From Pseudochelatococcus lubricantis (GTDB lineage: Bacteria > Pseudomonadota > Alphaproteobacteria > Rhizobiales > Beijerinckiaceae): DNA of 64,000 nucleotides. Positions 28,601 to 38,564 of the stretch are shown here, piece after piece. The notes below the pieces were generated by a model. The model made no database searches. It was given only the letters and a program-made list of their open reading frames with translations, and was not told where the DNA came from. The stretch covers positions 124,001 to 188,000 of the forward strand of contig NZ_JAASQI010000001.1 of the NCBI RefSeq assembly GCF_011762225.1, read 5' to 3'. The translations under genes and the position numbers were made by a program. Each line of letters starts with the position of its first letter. Position 1 is the stretch's first letter.

Positions 28601-29159
28601 TGACGAGGTTGTCGGGCCCCTCGATCGGACGCATGCCACGCCCGCCCCCGCCCCAGCTCGCCTTGAGCATGACGGGATAGCCGATCTTCTCCGCGATGGT
28701 TCTGACCGCCTCCGGATCCTCGGGCAGCGGATCGGAGGCCGGCATCACCGGCACGTTGACGGAAATGGCGAGGTTGCGCGCCGAGACCTTGTTGCCGAGC
28801 GTACGCATCGTCTCCGGGCGCGGGCCGATGAAGATAATGCCGTTCGCGGCACAGGCATCGGCGAATTCCGGGCTTTCCGACAGAAAGCCGTAACCGGGGT
28901 GGATGGCGTCGACCTTCGCCTCGCGCGCTACGCGAATCACTTCATCGATGGACAGATACGCCTCAAGCGGCCCAAGCTGCCGGCGCCCCTCCTGGGCCTT
29001 GCCGACCTGATACGCCTCATCCGCCTTGAAGCGATGCAGGGAGAGTTTGTCCTCCTCGGCATAGATGGCGACGGTCTCGATCCCAAGTTCCGCCGCCGCC
29101 CTGAAAACCCGAATGGCGATTTCCGACCGGTTGGCCACAAGCAGACGGCGTATCTTCAT
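25698..29159 (-). CDS. pyc: pyruvate carboxylase
   Basis: A 1153-residue single-chain biotin enzyme that makes oxaloacetate from pyruvate, bicarbonate and ATP. Domains in order are biotin carboxylase (about 1-450, with KASWGGGGRGMR and EVNPRIQVEHTVTE), carboxyltransferase (about 530-800, with DTTMRDAHQSLLATRMRT and the metal-binding HLHTHDTSG), the allosteric/linker region, and the biotin carrier (EAMKMET, biotinyl Lys about 1118). It feeds the TCA cycle for gluconeogenesis and amino-acid synthesis. The first ATG gives MKIRRLLVANRSEIAIR, the canonical N-terminus. It lies after pyrC on the same strand, 168 bases away, and is probably transcribed alone. Confidence 0.98.
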   Translation of the reverse strand: MKIRRLLVANRSEIAIRVFRAAAELGIETVAIYAEEDKLSLHRFKADEAYQVGKAQEGRRQLGPLEAYLSIDEVIRVAREAKVDAIHPGYGFLSESPEFADACAANGIIFIGPRPETMRTLGNKVSARNLAISVNVPVMPASDPLPEDPEAVRTIAEKIGYPVMLKASWGGGGRGMRPIEGPDNLVSVVATARREAKAAFGKDEVYFEKLVRRARHVEVQLLGDTHGGLVHLFERDCTIQRRHQKVVERAPAPYLDGKQRAELCEAALRIGRATGYVGAGTVEFLMDADTGAFYFIEVNPRIQVEHTVTETVTGLDIVKAQIHVAEGGHVGNVAETGIPPQEQIRLNGHALQCRITTENPENNFIPDYGRITAYRGAFGFGIRVDGGTAYSGAVVTRFYDPMLEKITAWAPTPDEAVARMVRALREYRIRGVATNLSFLEALLNHEKFLRGDYTTRFIDETPALFAMPRKRDRATKLLGYLADVTVNGHPEARGRARPPAEARFPAPPAFHRDDLPEGSKQIFERLGAKGFADWMKAEKRVLVTDTTMRDAHQSLLATRMRTFDIVSVADAYTKGLPELLSLECWGGATFDVAMRFLSEDPWERLALLRERAPNILLQMLLRGANGVGYTNYPDNVVRYFVRQAAEAGMDLFRVFDCLNWVENMRVAIDAVGEAGKLVEGAICYTGDLDDPARPKYALKYYVDLAKELEAAGCHILGIKDMAGLLKPSAAKKLVKALKEEIGLPIHLHTHDTSGISAASVLAAVNAGVDAVDAAMDAMSGLTSQPCLGSLAEALHNDERATGLDSDAIRRISFYWEAVRAQYTAFESDLRAGASEVYLHEMPGGQFTNLKEQARALGLETRWHEVARAYRDANDLFGDIVKVTPSSKVVGDMALMMVAQELAPADVLDPAREIAFPASVVEMLRGDLGQPPGGWPEALQKKVLKGETPSTARPGALIPAADLSVERETVAGKIDRPVSDQELASYLMYPKVFTDFAMTSWKYGPVSTLPTPNFFYGMQPGGEITVEIERGKALVIQLQAIGETDEDGLVRVFFELNGQPRIIKVPNRAAVADLPSRRKAEDGNDAHVAAPMPGLIATLAVQAGQSVKAGDVLVTIEAMKMETALRAARDGVVREVLVSAGSPVDAKDLLVVLE

Positions 29160-29228
29160 CTACAGCTCCCCTACCCGCTCGCGCGCATCTTCCAGGCGCA
29201 ACGCCCTCGCCACCCCCGATCGGCGGCG

Positions 29229-29267
29229 TTTGTTGCCGATTCTGTCTATCGAAACGGTTTTGTTGCC
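29229..29267. repeat. direct repeats upstream of pyc
   Basis: TTTGTTGCC (reverse strand GGCAACAAA) occurs at 29229-29237 and 29259-29267, 30 bases apart, within the 168-base gap before pyc. The spacing near three helical turns suggests an operator, but no regulator can be named. Confidence 0.35.
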
Positions 29268-29327
29268 AAACCGGACGCATTGCAAGCATCCTTTTCGATC
29301 CGCGCGGGGCGGGCGCGAAACGGCCGC

Positions 29328-30374
29328 TCAGCCCACGCTCTCCACCGTCCAGCCCACGCTCTCGCCGCCGCGATACACATGGACCCGATCGCCGCCGGCG
29401 ACATCGAGGTCTTCCGCCACGAAGCGGGAAGCGCGCCGAAGGACGATCCGGCGCGTGTTCGCCGGCAGGCCGTAGTGACGCGGCCCGTTGAGGCTGGCGA
29501 AAGCCTCGAAATGGCCTAGCGCACTTTCCTCGTCGAATACCTGCGCGTAGGTGGCGAGCGCCACGGGCGCGACGAACAGGCCCGCGCAGCCGCAAGCGGC
29601 CTCCTTCGCCCGGCGGGGGTGGGGCGCCGTATCCGTGCCGAGAAAGAACCGCGGATTGCCCGATGTCACCGCCCGCCGCAGGGCCTGCCGATGCTGTTCG
29701 CGCTTGGCGATCGGCAGGCAATAATAATGCGGTCGGATGCCGCCCTGAAAGATGGCGTTGCGGTTGAACATGAGATGGTGCGGCGTCACTGTCGCGCCGA
29801 CGCCTTCGCGCGCGCCCGTCACATAGTCCACGCCTTCCTGCGTCGTCACGTGCTCCAGCGTGACGGTCAGGCCCGGAAAGCGGCGCACCAGCGGATCGAA
29901 CACGCGCTCCAGGAACACGGCCTCGCGGTCGAAGATGTCCACCTCCGGATCGGCGACCTCGCCGTGCACCAGCAACGGCACGCCCGCCTTCTCCATGCGC
30001 GCCAGCACCGGATAGACCTTCGCGATATCGCTGATGCCGAAATGGGAATTCGTCGTCGCATGCTGCGGATAAAGCTTCACCGCAGCAACTGTGCCTTCCG
30101 CATGCCCGGCCACGACGTCTTCGGGCGCCGTATCGTCCGACATATAAAGCGTCATCAGCGGCGTGAAGGCGCTGTCCGGCGGCAGGGCGGCGCGGATGCG
30201 GCCGCGATAGTCCCGCGCCTGCGCGGCGGTCACGACGGGCGGCACGAGATTGGGCATGATGATTGCCCGGCCGAAATGTGCCGCCGTCGCCGGCAGCACC
30301 GCCGCAAGCATGTCGCTATCGCGCAGGTGCACGTGCCAGTCGTCCGGCTGCAGGATTGTCAGGCTGTCAGTCAT
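29328..30374 (-). CDS. pyrC: dihydroorotase, class II
   Basis: A 348-residue zinc amidohydrolase that cyclises carbamoyl-aspartate to dihydroorotate in pyrimidine synthesis. Features are the DWHVHLRD metal motif (residues about 12-19), the carboxylated Lys region [14 protein letters not shown], the zinc histidines in LLVHGEV and VTLEHVTT, and the DTAPH motif near residue 245. This short, E. coli-type class II enzyme differs from the longer class I PyrC that often pairs with pyrB in rhizobia. No other pyr gene is close. Confidence 0.96.
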   Translation of the reverse strand: MTDSLTILQPDDWHVHLRDSDMLAAVLPATAAHFGRAIIMPNLVPPVVTAAQARDYRGRIRAALPPDSAFTPLMTLYMSDDTAPEDVVAGHAEGTVAAVKLYPQHATTNSHFGISDIAKVYPVLARMEKAGVPLLVHGEVADPEVDIFDREAVFLERVFDPLVRRFPGLTVTLEHVTTQEGVDYVTGAREGVGATVTPHHLMFNRNAIFQGGIRPHYYCLPIAKREQHRQALRRAVTSGNPRFFLGTDTAPHPRRAKEAACGCAGLFVAPVALATYAQVFDEESALGHFEAFASLNGPRHYGLPANTRRIVLRRASRFVAEDLDVAGGDRVHVYRGGESVGWTVESVG

Positions 30375-30479
30375 GCCACATGTTCCGCGCTGCTGTATCT
30401 ATTGCTCCCGCACTCGGGGCCGCGTTGTAGCAGGCCTCGCGGGCTGCGCATATAGAATTGTCACCCGCGCGGCGACCTG

Positions 30480-30521
30480 CCGGCACAGCGCGCGTCAGAT
30501 CCGGCACAGCGCGCGTCAGAT
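30480..30521. repeat. perfect 21-bp tandem duplication over a stop codon
   Basis: The 21-base unit beginning CCGGCACAGCGCGCGTCAGA occurs twice without mismatch at 30480-30500 and 30501-30521. The second copy contains the stop codon of the unrecognised reverse-strand gene at 30516. It looks like a recent slippage duplication. Confidence 0.85.
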
Positions 30522-30968
30522 GATGGGCGGCAGTCCGCCGTCCTGCGTGCCGTTAGCGTCCTCGGCGCCACGCTGTGCCAGCCTGATCAGCGATTCGCCG
30601 CATTTCACCGTCGAGCTGTCGTCAAGCTGCAGCGTGAGGCTGACATTGCCGGGCAGGATCACCGTGACGAGCGGAAACCCGTTGCGGCTGGAGCGCGCCG
30701 CGATCCAGCGCAAAACTGGGAACTGGCAATCGTCCACCGGCGTGCCGGCAACCGGACGTGAAGCGCCGGCATGGGTTGCCACCGCGGCCGTCAGGAGCGC
30801 GCGCCCGAGATGCGCTGCCTGCGCGCTCGTCAGCGGCAGGGCGGTTTCGGCGTGCGGGGAGCGCGCCTTCAGAAGGACCTGATCGCCCTCGCCGACCTCT
30901 GCGTGAAACGTCAGGGCCAGCGGTTCCTGCGCCCCGTTCTGCGGATTCTGAGAGGTCGCGTCACTCAT
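30516..30968 (-). CDS. unrecognised 150-residue protein
   Basis: Not recognised. The ATG at 30968 (MSDATSQNPQNGAQEPLALT) follows GGAGATTGCAAG; a longer frame to 31001 adds 11 residues. There is no signal peptide or membrane helix. The sequence alternates short beta-like segments (TFHAEVGEGDQVLLKAR, LVTVILPGNVSLTLQL) with an Ala-rich helix containing HLGRALLTAAVATHAG, and has two cysteines (one in VKCGESL). The codon use looks like its neighbours, which supports a real gene. It is upstream of pyrC on the same strand and divergent from the exported protein at 31409, so a link with either is possible but unproven. Confidence 0.6.
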   Translation of the reverse strand: MSDATSQNPQNGAQEPLALTFHAEVGEGDQVLLKARSPHAETALPLTSAQAAHLGRALLTAAVATHAGASRPVAGTPVDDCQFPVLRWIAARSSRNGFPLVTVILPGNVSLTLQLDDSSTVKCGESLIRLAQRGAEDANGTQDGGLPPII

Positions 30969-31155
30969 CTTGCAATCTCCATTACCTGATTCGTGCGCCA
31001 CTTTACACGAACACCGGGAGCCCCTGAAACGGCAGGCACCATATGCATGACCAATGTGAGGGCGATGACAAGGAAAAAATGTCCGCTCTCATACGGCGCC
31101 CGCCTCCCTACGACCCCCGCCCCGCAATGCCCGGCATCAATAACGGAGCGAAAGA

Positions 31156-31201
31156 GAGTTTATGAATCCCTCATTTTTTGTAAAACATCATCCATAAACT
31201 C
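31156..31201. repeat. 9-bp inverted repeat in a divergent AT-rich region
   Basis: GAGTTTATG (31156-31164) and CATAAACTC (31193-31201) are perfect inverted repeats separated by 28 bases. They lie in the 440-base region 30969-31408, whose right part (31140-31300) is AT-rich and codes for nothing recognisable. Confidence 0.45.
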
Positions 31202-31320
31202 GCATCAAGAAGACGTTATAAATATTCGAAAATCATTAACCTTTCTTTTTCATGGCATTTTTAATTGAATTACGCTCATCACTATTTTGCGATCTGGAAT
31301 CTGAACATGCCCAGCGGAAA

Positions 31321-31349
31321 TTGACAGTCTGTGCTTGTACGTGTTACGT
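31321..31349 (+). promoter_or_regulatory. sigma-70-type promoter of the exported-protein gene
   Basis: A perfect TTGACA (31321-31326), a 17-base spacer and TTACGT (31344-31349). The start near 31356 gives a leader of about 53 bases to ATG 31409. It also argues against a start at 31331, which would be inside the promoter. Confidence 0.6.
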
Positions 31350-31408
31350 TCTCAGCACTGATCGTCAGCGGCAATCCATCCTTGCCCGGCCGCATGTTGG
31401 GGAATCGC

Positions 31409-33280
31409 ATGTCCTGTGCCTCTCGCATTATCGGCACGCTGGTTGCCGCCTTCGTCGTCGCCGGATCGTCCTTCCCTGGCGGGGAGCCGGCACGGCCATC
31501 GCTCCTCGCCCTCCTGGGGCCTTCTGCGGCATACGCTGCCTCTGACATTTCTCTCGCGAATATCGGGATTTCCGGAAACGGAGTCGAGATCGCGATCCCG
31601 AGCGCGGCCATTACCGGCTCCAGCCTGCCGGAAGCGGAACTGCGGGCGCTGTTCGCCACGGGGGCCGGATCGCTGCCCGCACGTCTCGACACATTGTCGG
31701 CGACGCGCATCGCGATCCCCGAACTGACCGTGACGCAGCACTCCGGCGGCGTGCGGCAGGTGACAACCTATTTCGACATGGAATTGCATGATGTCGTCAA
31801 CGGCGTCATCGGATCGCTCCGCTCCGCGCGCAGCGCCGTCACGGCCACGCTCACCGACGACAGCGGGGACAAGGTACAGTTTACCGGCACCTCAGGCGAA
31901 ACCTCGGTCGAGAAATTCGATACCGTGCTCTTTGCGCGCCTTTTCGGCGGCGATGAAACGGACGGCGCCGCGCGGGATCGGGAGCAGCCTGCGCAGCCCC
32001 TCCATGGCCCGTTTTCAATCAAGGATTACCGTGTAACCGGCAACGCGGACGACGCCACGTTTTCGATGGAGATTGCCGGAATCGACGGCGAGGGCCTCTC
32101 CGTGCGACCGGGCAGCACCTCCCTGTCGGAACTGGCCGGACTGGCGGAAGCTGGGAGCGGCAGCTTCGATTCACTGTCGCCCGACGGCAAGCGCAAGGTG
32201 CTCGCGGGACTTGCCGGCCTGCTCTCCGGCCTCGAACTGGGCGAGACCACCGCTTCGGGCGTCACCGTCTCGCAGACCGGCGCACACGCGAAAGAGGACA
32301 ACTATTCCCTGCGCGTCGATACGATCCGAACCCGCTTCATCGACCGGAAGCTCGGATTTTCGTTCGAGGGAATTACGTTCGAAGGCAACGCCGGCAAGGC
32401 CTCGGTGCGGACTTTCGCTGTGGAGGATCTCTCGTTCAGGTCGACGGCAAGCGCGCTGGCCGAGGCCGCGCGGCCCGATCCGGACAACCCCGATATCACG
32501 CTCGATAACGCGCGCCTCGCGCCGGAGGGCGGGCGGCTGCGCGTCGAAAATGTCAACGTCGATTTCAACATCGATGATGCGGACGGGAAACAGGTGAACG
32601 ACGCATCTGGACGGGTGGCTTTCTCGATCGCCTCGTTCACCAGCATGACGGATCTTGTGCCGGACGGGGATAGCGCGCAGTTCGAAACCGTTCTCGACGG
32701 GTTTCATGCGCTCCTGCCCGCGACCGACAATGACGGCGTCAACCAGTTGCGGGAGCTGGGCTACGACGAGGTCACCCTCTCGGCGACCGCGCGCGGACAC
32801 TGGACAGCGGAGGGCGGCCGGCTCGCCGTCGAGGCACTGTCTCTGTCGGGAAAAGAAATCGGCAGCATCGACGTGCGAGCACGGCTCGGGCAGGTGGACA
32901 GGCGCGCCTTTTCCGGCGACACCGATCTGGCGTTGCAGGCGCTCGGCAAGGCCACGTTGCACGACATCACCCTCACCCTTGAAAACAAGGGCCTGTTCGA
33001 GCGGATCGTCAAGCGGCAAGCCGCGGATGCCAGCCCGGACGACGTCAAGCAGCAGTTCGCCGCACTCGCGACGATCGGCATTCCGGCTGTCATCGGCGAC
33101 TCCGCCGCCGCACGAAAGATCGCCTCAGCGGTAGCGCGCTTCGCAAACTCGCCGGGCAAACTCGCCCTGACTGCGACGGCCAGGGAGCCCGCCGGCGTCG
33201 GCATCGGCACCATCGATTTCGGCGCCTCCGAACCGCGCGCCATTCTGGACCGTTTCGACATCAGCACGGCAAACGAATAA
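31409..33280 (+). CDS. unrecognised 623-residue exported protein
   Basis: Not recognised. The ATG at 31409 (MSCASRIIGTLVAAFVVAGS) is preceded by GGGGA and begins a Sec-type signal region (hydrophobic core about 7-20, possible cleavage after AAYA near 44). The mature part is acidic and apparently beta-rich, with many short alternating segments such as ISLANIGISGNGVEIAIP, ISIDV-like IGSIDVRARLG and LALTATAREPAGVGIGTIDF. There are no other membrane helices and only one cysteine, in the signal region. A periplasmic or surface protein is likely. The repeated vocabulary (function words like the ones above) is loosely reminiscent of AsmA/YdgA (DUF945) proteins, but I cannot assign it. It has its own promoter and sits just before a rhizobial palindromic repeat. 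Confidence 0.75.
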   Translation: MSCASRIIGTLVAAFVVAGSSFPGGEPARPSLLALLGPSAAYAASDISLANIGISGNGVEIAIPSAAITGSSLPEAELRALFATGAGSLPARLDTLSATRIAIPELTVTQHSGGVRQVTTYFDMELHDVVNGVIGSLRSARSAVTATLTDDSGDKVQFTGTSGETSVEKFDTVLFARLFGGDETDGAARDREQPAQPLHGPFSIKDYRVTGNADDATFSMEIAGIDGEGLSVRPGSTSLSELAGLAEAGSGSFDSLSPDGKRKVLAGLAGLLSGLELGETTASGVTVSQTGAHAKEDNYSLRVDTIRTRFIDRKLGFSFEGITFEGNAGKASVRTFAVEDLSFRSTASALAEAARPDPDNPDITLDNARLAPEGGRLRVENVNVDFNIDDADGKQVNDASGRVAFSIASFTSMTDLVPDGDSAQFETVLDGFHALLPATDNDGVNQLRELGYDEVTLSATARGHWTAEGGRLAVEALSLSGKEIGSIDVRARLGQVDRRAFSGDTDLALQALGKATLHDITLTLENKGLFERIVKRQAADASPDDVKQQFAALATIGIPAVIGDSAAARKIASAVARFANSPGKLALTATAREPAGVGIGTIDFGASEPRAILDRFDISTANE

Positions 33281-33302
33281 ACACCGCGACAAGGCACCCG
33301 CC

Positions 33303-33380
33303 AGAGCATGATCCCGGAAAAAGATCATGCTCGATCAGAGAGATGGATCGGGATGACGATTCAGCGAAAAGTCATCCCGG
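33303..33380. repeat. rhizobial-type intergenic palindromic element
   Basis: Two hairpins in tandem: GAGCATGATC/GATCATGCTC (33304-33313 with 33323-33332) and CGGGATGAC/GTCATCCCG (33349-33357 with 33371-33379). The wording AGAGCATGATCCCG, AAAGATCATGCTC and CGGGATGACGATTC is that of a repeat family found many times between genes in Hyphomicrobiales genomes. It lies between convergent genes, downstream of the exported protein and of maeB, and may help end both transcripts. Confidence 0.75.
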
Positions 33381-33409
33381 CCCGACGGGAGGCGCCTTGC
33401 CGGCTCTGC

Positions 33410-35731
<2,322 letters not shown>

Positions 35732-35868
35732 TGGCGCGATGTCCCCTGTCTTTGGCGAATGGCTGGTACGAATTTCCGGGTCTGGTGTCCCGCCGTCCGT
35801 TTGTCGCGTGTCGGTGCACGTTCGTCAATGCTCTGTCCCGCCTTCGGCTTGCGTTCCAGGAATAGCTG

Positions 35869-36498
35869 ATGTCCCTTTTCAGACGTGTGAAACGCTGGCG
35901 CAATCCGCACAACGAAACGCGGCTTTTTCTGGCGCGCGATATTCGCCGTTACGGATTTTCCGTTGGCGCGCATAGCTATGGCCACCCCAAGGTGCGCTTC
36001 GCCGACCAGGGGCACAGCCTCGCCATCGGGCGTTTCTGCTCCATCGCCGACAAGGTCGAGATTCTGCTCGGCGGCGGCCATCACCTGCACTGGACGACGA
36101 CCTACCCGTTTTCCGCCTTCCCGGACCGGTGGCCCGGCAGCGAGACACTGCCGGACTATCGCGCGGGCGGCGGAGACGTTTCGATCGGATCGGACGTGTG
36201 GATCGGATCGGGGGCGATGATCATGCCGGGCGTGACCATCGGCCACGGGGCCGTGATCGCGGCACGGGCGGTGGTGACGCGCGATGTACCGCCGTATGCG
36301 ATCGTGGCGGGCGTGCCGGCGCAGGTCGTCCGGCACAGGTTCCCGCGCGACGTCATCGACGCTCTCCTCGACACGGCCTGGTGGGACCTGCCCGACGCCG
36401 CCATCGCCACCCTGCTGCCGCTGCTGCAGAGCGAGCGGACGACGGAACTGATCGATGCCATCAGGCGGCTGCGGACGACCGGCGCGCTGTCAGCATAA
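35869..36498 (+). CDS. XAT/CatB-type hexapeptide acetyltransferase
   Basis: A 209-residue left-handed beta-helix acetyltransferase. Hexapeptide repeats run from about residue 45 to 165 (GRFCSIADKVEILLGGGHH, IGSDVWIGSGAMIMPGVTIG, HGAVIAARAVVTRDVPPYAIVAG), with the catalytic His in the GGHH loop and the family WTTTYPFSAFP element. These enzymes transfer acetyl groups from acetyl-CoA to sugars or to antibiotics such as chloramphenicol and streptogramins. The neighbouring acyltransferase-3 and GT2 genes favour a surface-glycan role over resistance. AGGAA precedes the ATG. It is divergent from maeB, and its end overlaps the convergent acyltransferase gene by 38 bases. Confidence 0.88.
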   Translation: MSLFRRVKRWRNPHNETRLFLARDIRRYGFSVGAHSYGHPKVRFADQGHSLAIGRFCSIADKVEILLGGGHHLHWTTTYPFSAFPDRWPGSETLPDYRAGGGDVSIGSDVWIGSGAMIMPGVTIGHGAVIAARAVVTRDVPPYAIVAGVPAQVVRHRFPRDVIDALLDTAWWDLPDAAIATLLPLLQSERTTELIDAIRRLRTTGALSA

Positions 36499-37543
36499 GC
36501 CGACCCTTGAAGGCAAGCGCAGGCTGCTCGACGAGATACCACGACAGCGCGGCGACGAGCGCCGACAGCACGAGGGCCGGCCCGATCATCGCCCACGCGG
36601 CGATCTGCGGAAAGAAGCCGAACAGAACCTGCTGCACCGGCCAGCCATAAAGATAAAGGCCATAGGACAGATCGGCCCGCGGGGGCCTGCGCAGCAGCGG
36701 CGGCACGGCGAGCGCGAACCACAGCACGCCGTAAGCCTGCGTCACGAACAGCAACGTCCGGTAGAGCGGCGTGCCGGCAGCAAGCCACATCGCGAACGCC
36801 AGCACCGCGAGGAGCAGGAGGCCGAGGCGAACCCGGTCGCGATAGAGGAAGAGCAGGCTTCCTGTCATGAAGATGAGCGGCAGCCGGATCGCCGTCTGCT
36901 GGCCCTTGCCCGCCTCGGGATACAGAAAATCGAGCAGGAGACTCGCCGCGGCGAGAGCAATGACGCCGGCGAGAACCAGTGTCCGGCGGCGCAATACGCC
37001 GGCCATGCCGATGGCAAGCACGAGAACATAACAGGCGATCTCGTATTTCAACGTCCAGACCGTGCCGAGCGCGAACCGGAACGGGTTGTCCTCGAACACA
37101 CCCGGCAGCGGCGCGGTGCTTTTCAGCGTCGTCAGCGTCGCCTGCACGAAACGCCACAACATCGGATCGCGGAAGTAGTCGCCGGGCGACAGCTGCGTCA
37201 GCAGCGGGCCCATGACGAAAGCGCAGAGCAGAACGGCAGCGACGAGCGCCGGCGCGATGCGCAGTGCGCGCGCCACGACATAGTCGAGCGGCCCGCGCCG
37301 CATGAAGCTCATGGTGACGAGAAAGCCGGACACGGCAAAGAAGCCGTTGACAGCATGCTCACCCAGCGAAAAACCAGTCGTGGCATGCAGCGGCTCATCC
37401 GCACCGATGCCGGTGCCGACGCTGAAGGCGTGCGAGACGACGACCGCCGCCGCCAGGCAATGGCGGATCAGACTGAAATTGTCGCCGCCGCGCGCCATCG
37501 CCGTCTCGATGGTGGCGCCGTACCGATATGAATCTTCCGCCAT
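36461..37543 (-). CDS. acyltransferase-3 family membrane O-acyltransferase
   Basis: A 360-residue OafA/YrhL-type protein with about ten transmembrane helices. Hallmarks are the conserved His in the first helix region (VVVSHAFSV, near residue 38) and EHAVNGFFAVSGFLVTMSF (near 63-81), followed by RxxR-like loops (RRGPLDYVVARALRIAP). Such enzymes acetylate or acylate LPS O-antigen, exopolysaccharide or Nod factor sugars from the cytoplasmic acyl-CoA pool. There is no SGNH domain. Its 3' end overlaps the convergent XAT gene by 38 bases, and it lies 126 bases after the GT2 gene in the same direction, where nothing else is seen. Confidence 0.88.
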   Translation of the reverse strand: MAEDSYRYGATIETAMARGGDNFSLIRHCLAAAVVVSHAFSVGTGIGADEPLHATTGFSLGEHAVNGFFAVSGFLVTMSFMRRGPLDYVVARALRIAPALVAAVLLCAFVMGPLLTQLSPGDYFRDPMLWRFVQATLTTLKSTAPLPGVFEDNPFRFALGTVWTLKYEIACYVLVLAIGMAGVLRRRTLVLAGVIALAAASLLLDFLYPEAGKGQQTAIRLPLIFMTGSLLFLYRDRVRLGLLLLAVLAFAMWLAAGTPLYRTLLFVTQAYGVLWFALAVPPLLRRPPRADLSYGLYLYGWPVQQVLFGFFPQIAAWAMIGPALVLSALVAALSWYLVEQPALAFKGRLMLTARRSSAAA

Positions 37544-37669
37544 TCAGGTTCCCGATTGCCGACGACAGCCGGACTGACCCGAACACAAATAGCAGAATCG
37601 TTACAAATTGCGAAACCGCGAATGACGTCCCGTTTTCGGCGCCGTTCCGCTCCCGTCGTCTTCCGGCCC

Positions 37670-38563
37670 TCACCTGCCGGGGGAAGTCGCGCCGCCCGGC
37701 TCAAGCCCCTGCCGCGACAGCGCGTTGCGGCCCCGCAGCCACGCCCAGGCGCCGGCCGCCGAACCGCCGTAGCGGACAGCGCGGACACGATCGAGAATGA
37801 GCAGCGAGCCCAGTGCTTTGAGGCCGTTGACGAGCGCCATGCCCGGCGCGGGGTCGGGCAGCCCGTATTTGCGGCTGATATAGGCGCGCGACCATGCGAG
37901 GTGCCAGCGGGCGTTGAAGGCGCGTGCGAGATCGGGTGCGCTCGAAGCGCCGCGCTGATGCTGCGCCGTGGCCTCATGCACATGGACGAGTGAATGACCG
38001 GCATCCGCAAGGCGCCGGCACAGGTCGTCATCCTCGTAGAACAGGAAGATGTTCTCGTCGAACCCGCCGGCATCGAGAAAGGCGGCGCGCCGCACGAGCA
38101 GCACGGCGCCCGAGAGGAAAGGGGCGCAGCAATCGCCCTCCGGAAAGCGGCGGATGGCCCTCGGATTAGGAAGATACGGCGACAGCAGCGAGCGGAACTG
38201 GAAGAAGAAGCGCCCTTCCCGCTCGACGATGCGCGGCGCGAGCAGGGCCGCATCGGGATAGCGCCCGGCTGCCGCGACGAGCAGCGCCAGCGCGCCGGGA
38301 CCGAGTACGGCATCGGGATTGACGATCAGCACATGATCGGCCGCCGCCATGCGGATGCCGATGTTATTGGCGCGGCCGTAACCCTCGTTGCGGGGATTGC
38401 GGATGACATACGCGCCGTGTGCCTCCGCAACCGCCACGGAATCGTCGCTGCTCGCGTTGTCGACGACAATCGCCCGCGCGCCCTCCCGCCTCAGTGCATC
38501 GAGGCAGGCGGGCAACACGCGGGCGCTGTTGAAGCTGACGACGACCGCGTCGACCGGCTCCAT
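37670..38563 (-). CDS. glycosyltransferase family 2 (rhamnosyltransferase-like)
   Basis: A 297-residue GT-A protein similar to WbbL-type rhamnosyltransferases. It opens VDAVVVSFNSARVLPACLDAL, has IVVDNASSDDS (UDP/dTDP-sugar binding), NEGYGRANNIG, the DxD-like VNPDAVLGP (near residue 90) and FDENIFLFYEDDDLCRRL, which supplies the catalytic base region. It probably adds a sugar to a surface polysaccharide. It begins one base after the aspS stop codon, so it is likely co-transcribed with aspS and perhaps translationally coupled, an unusual pairing. The C-terminal region, about 90 residues, may bind the membrane. Confidence 0.9.
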   Translation of the reverse strand: MEPVDAVVVSFNSARVLPACLDALRREGARAIVVDNASSDDSVAVAEAHGAYVIRNPRNEGYGRANNIGIRMAAADHVLIVNPDAVLGPGALALLVAAAGRYPDAALLAPRIVEREGRFFFQFRSLLSPYLPNPRAIRRFPEGDCCAPFLSGAVLLVRRAAFLDAGGFDENIFLFYEDDDLCRRLADAGHSLVHVHEATAQHQRGASSAPDLARAFNARWHLAWSRAYISRKYGLPDPAPGMALVNGLKALGSLLILDRVRAVRYGGSAAGAWAWLRGRNALSRQGLEPGGATSPGR

Positions 38564-38564
38564 C

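Noticed and set aside
35869-36498. Chloramphenicol or streptogramin resistance acetyltransferase
   Set aside because: The XAT fold alone does not give the substrate, and the neighbours are glycan-modifying genes.
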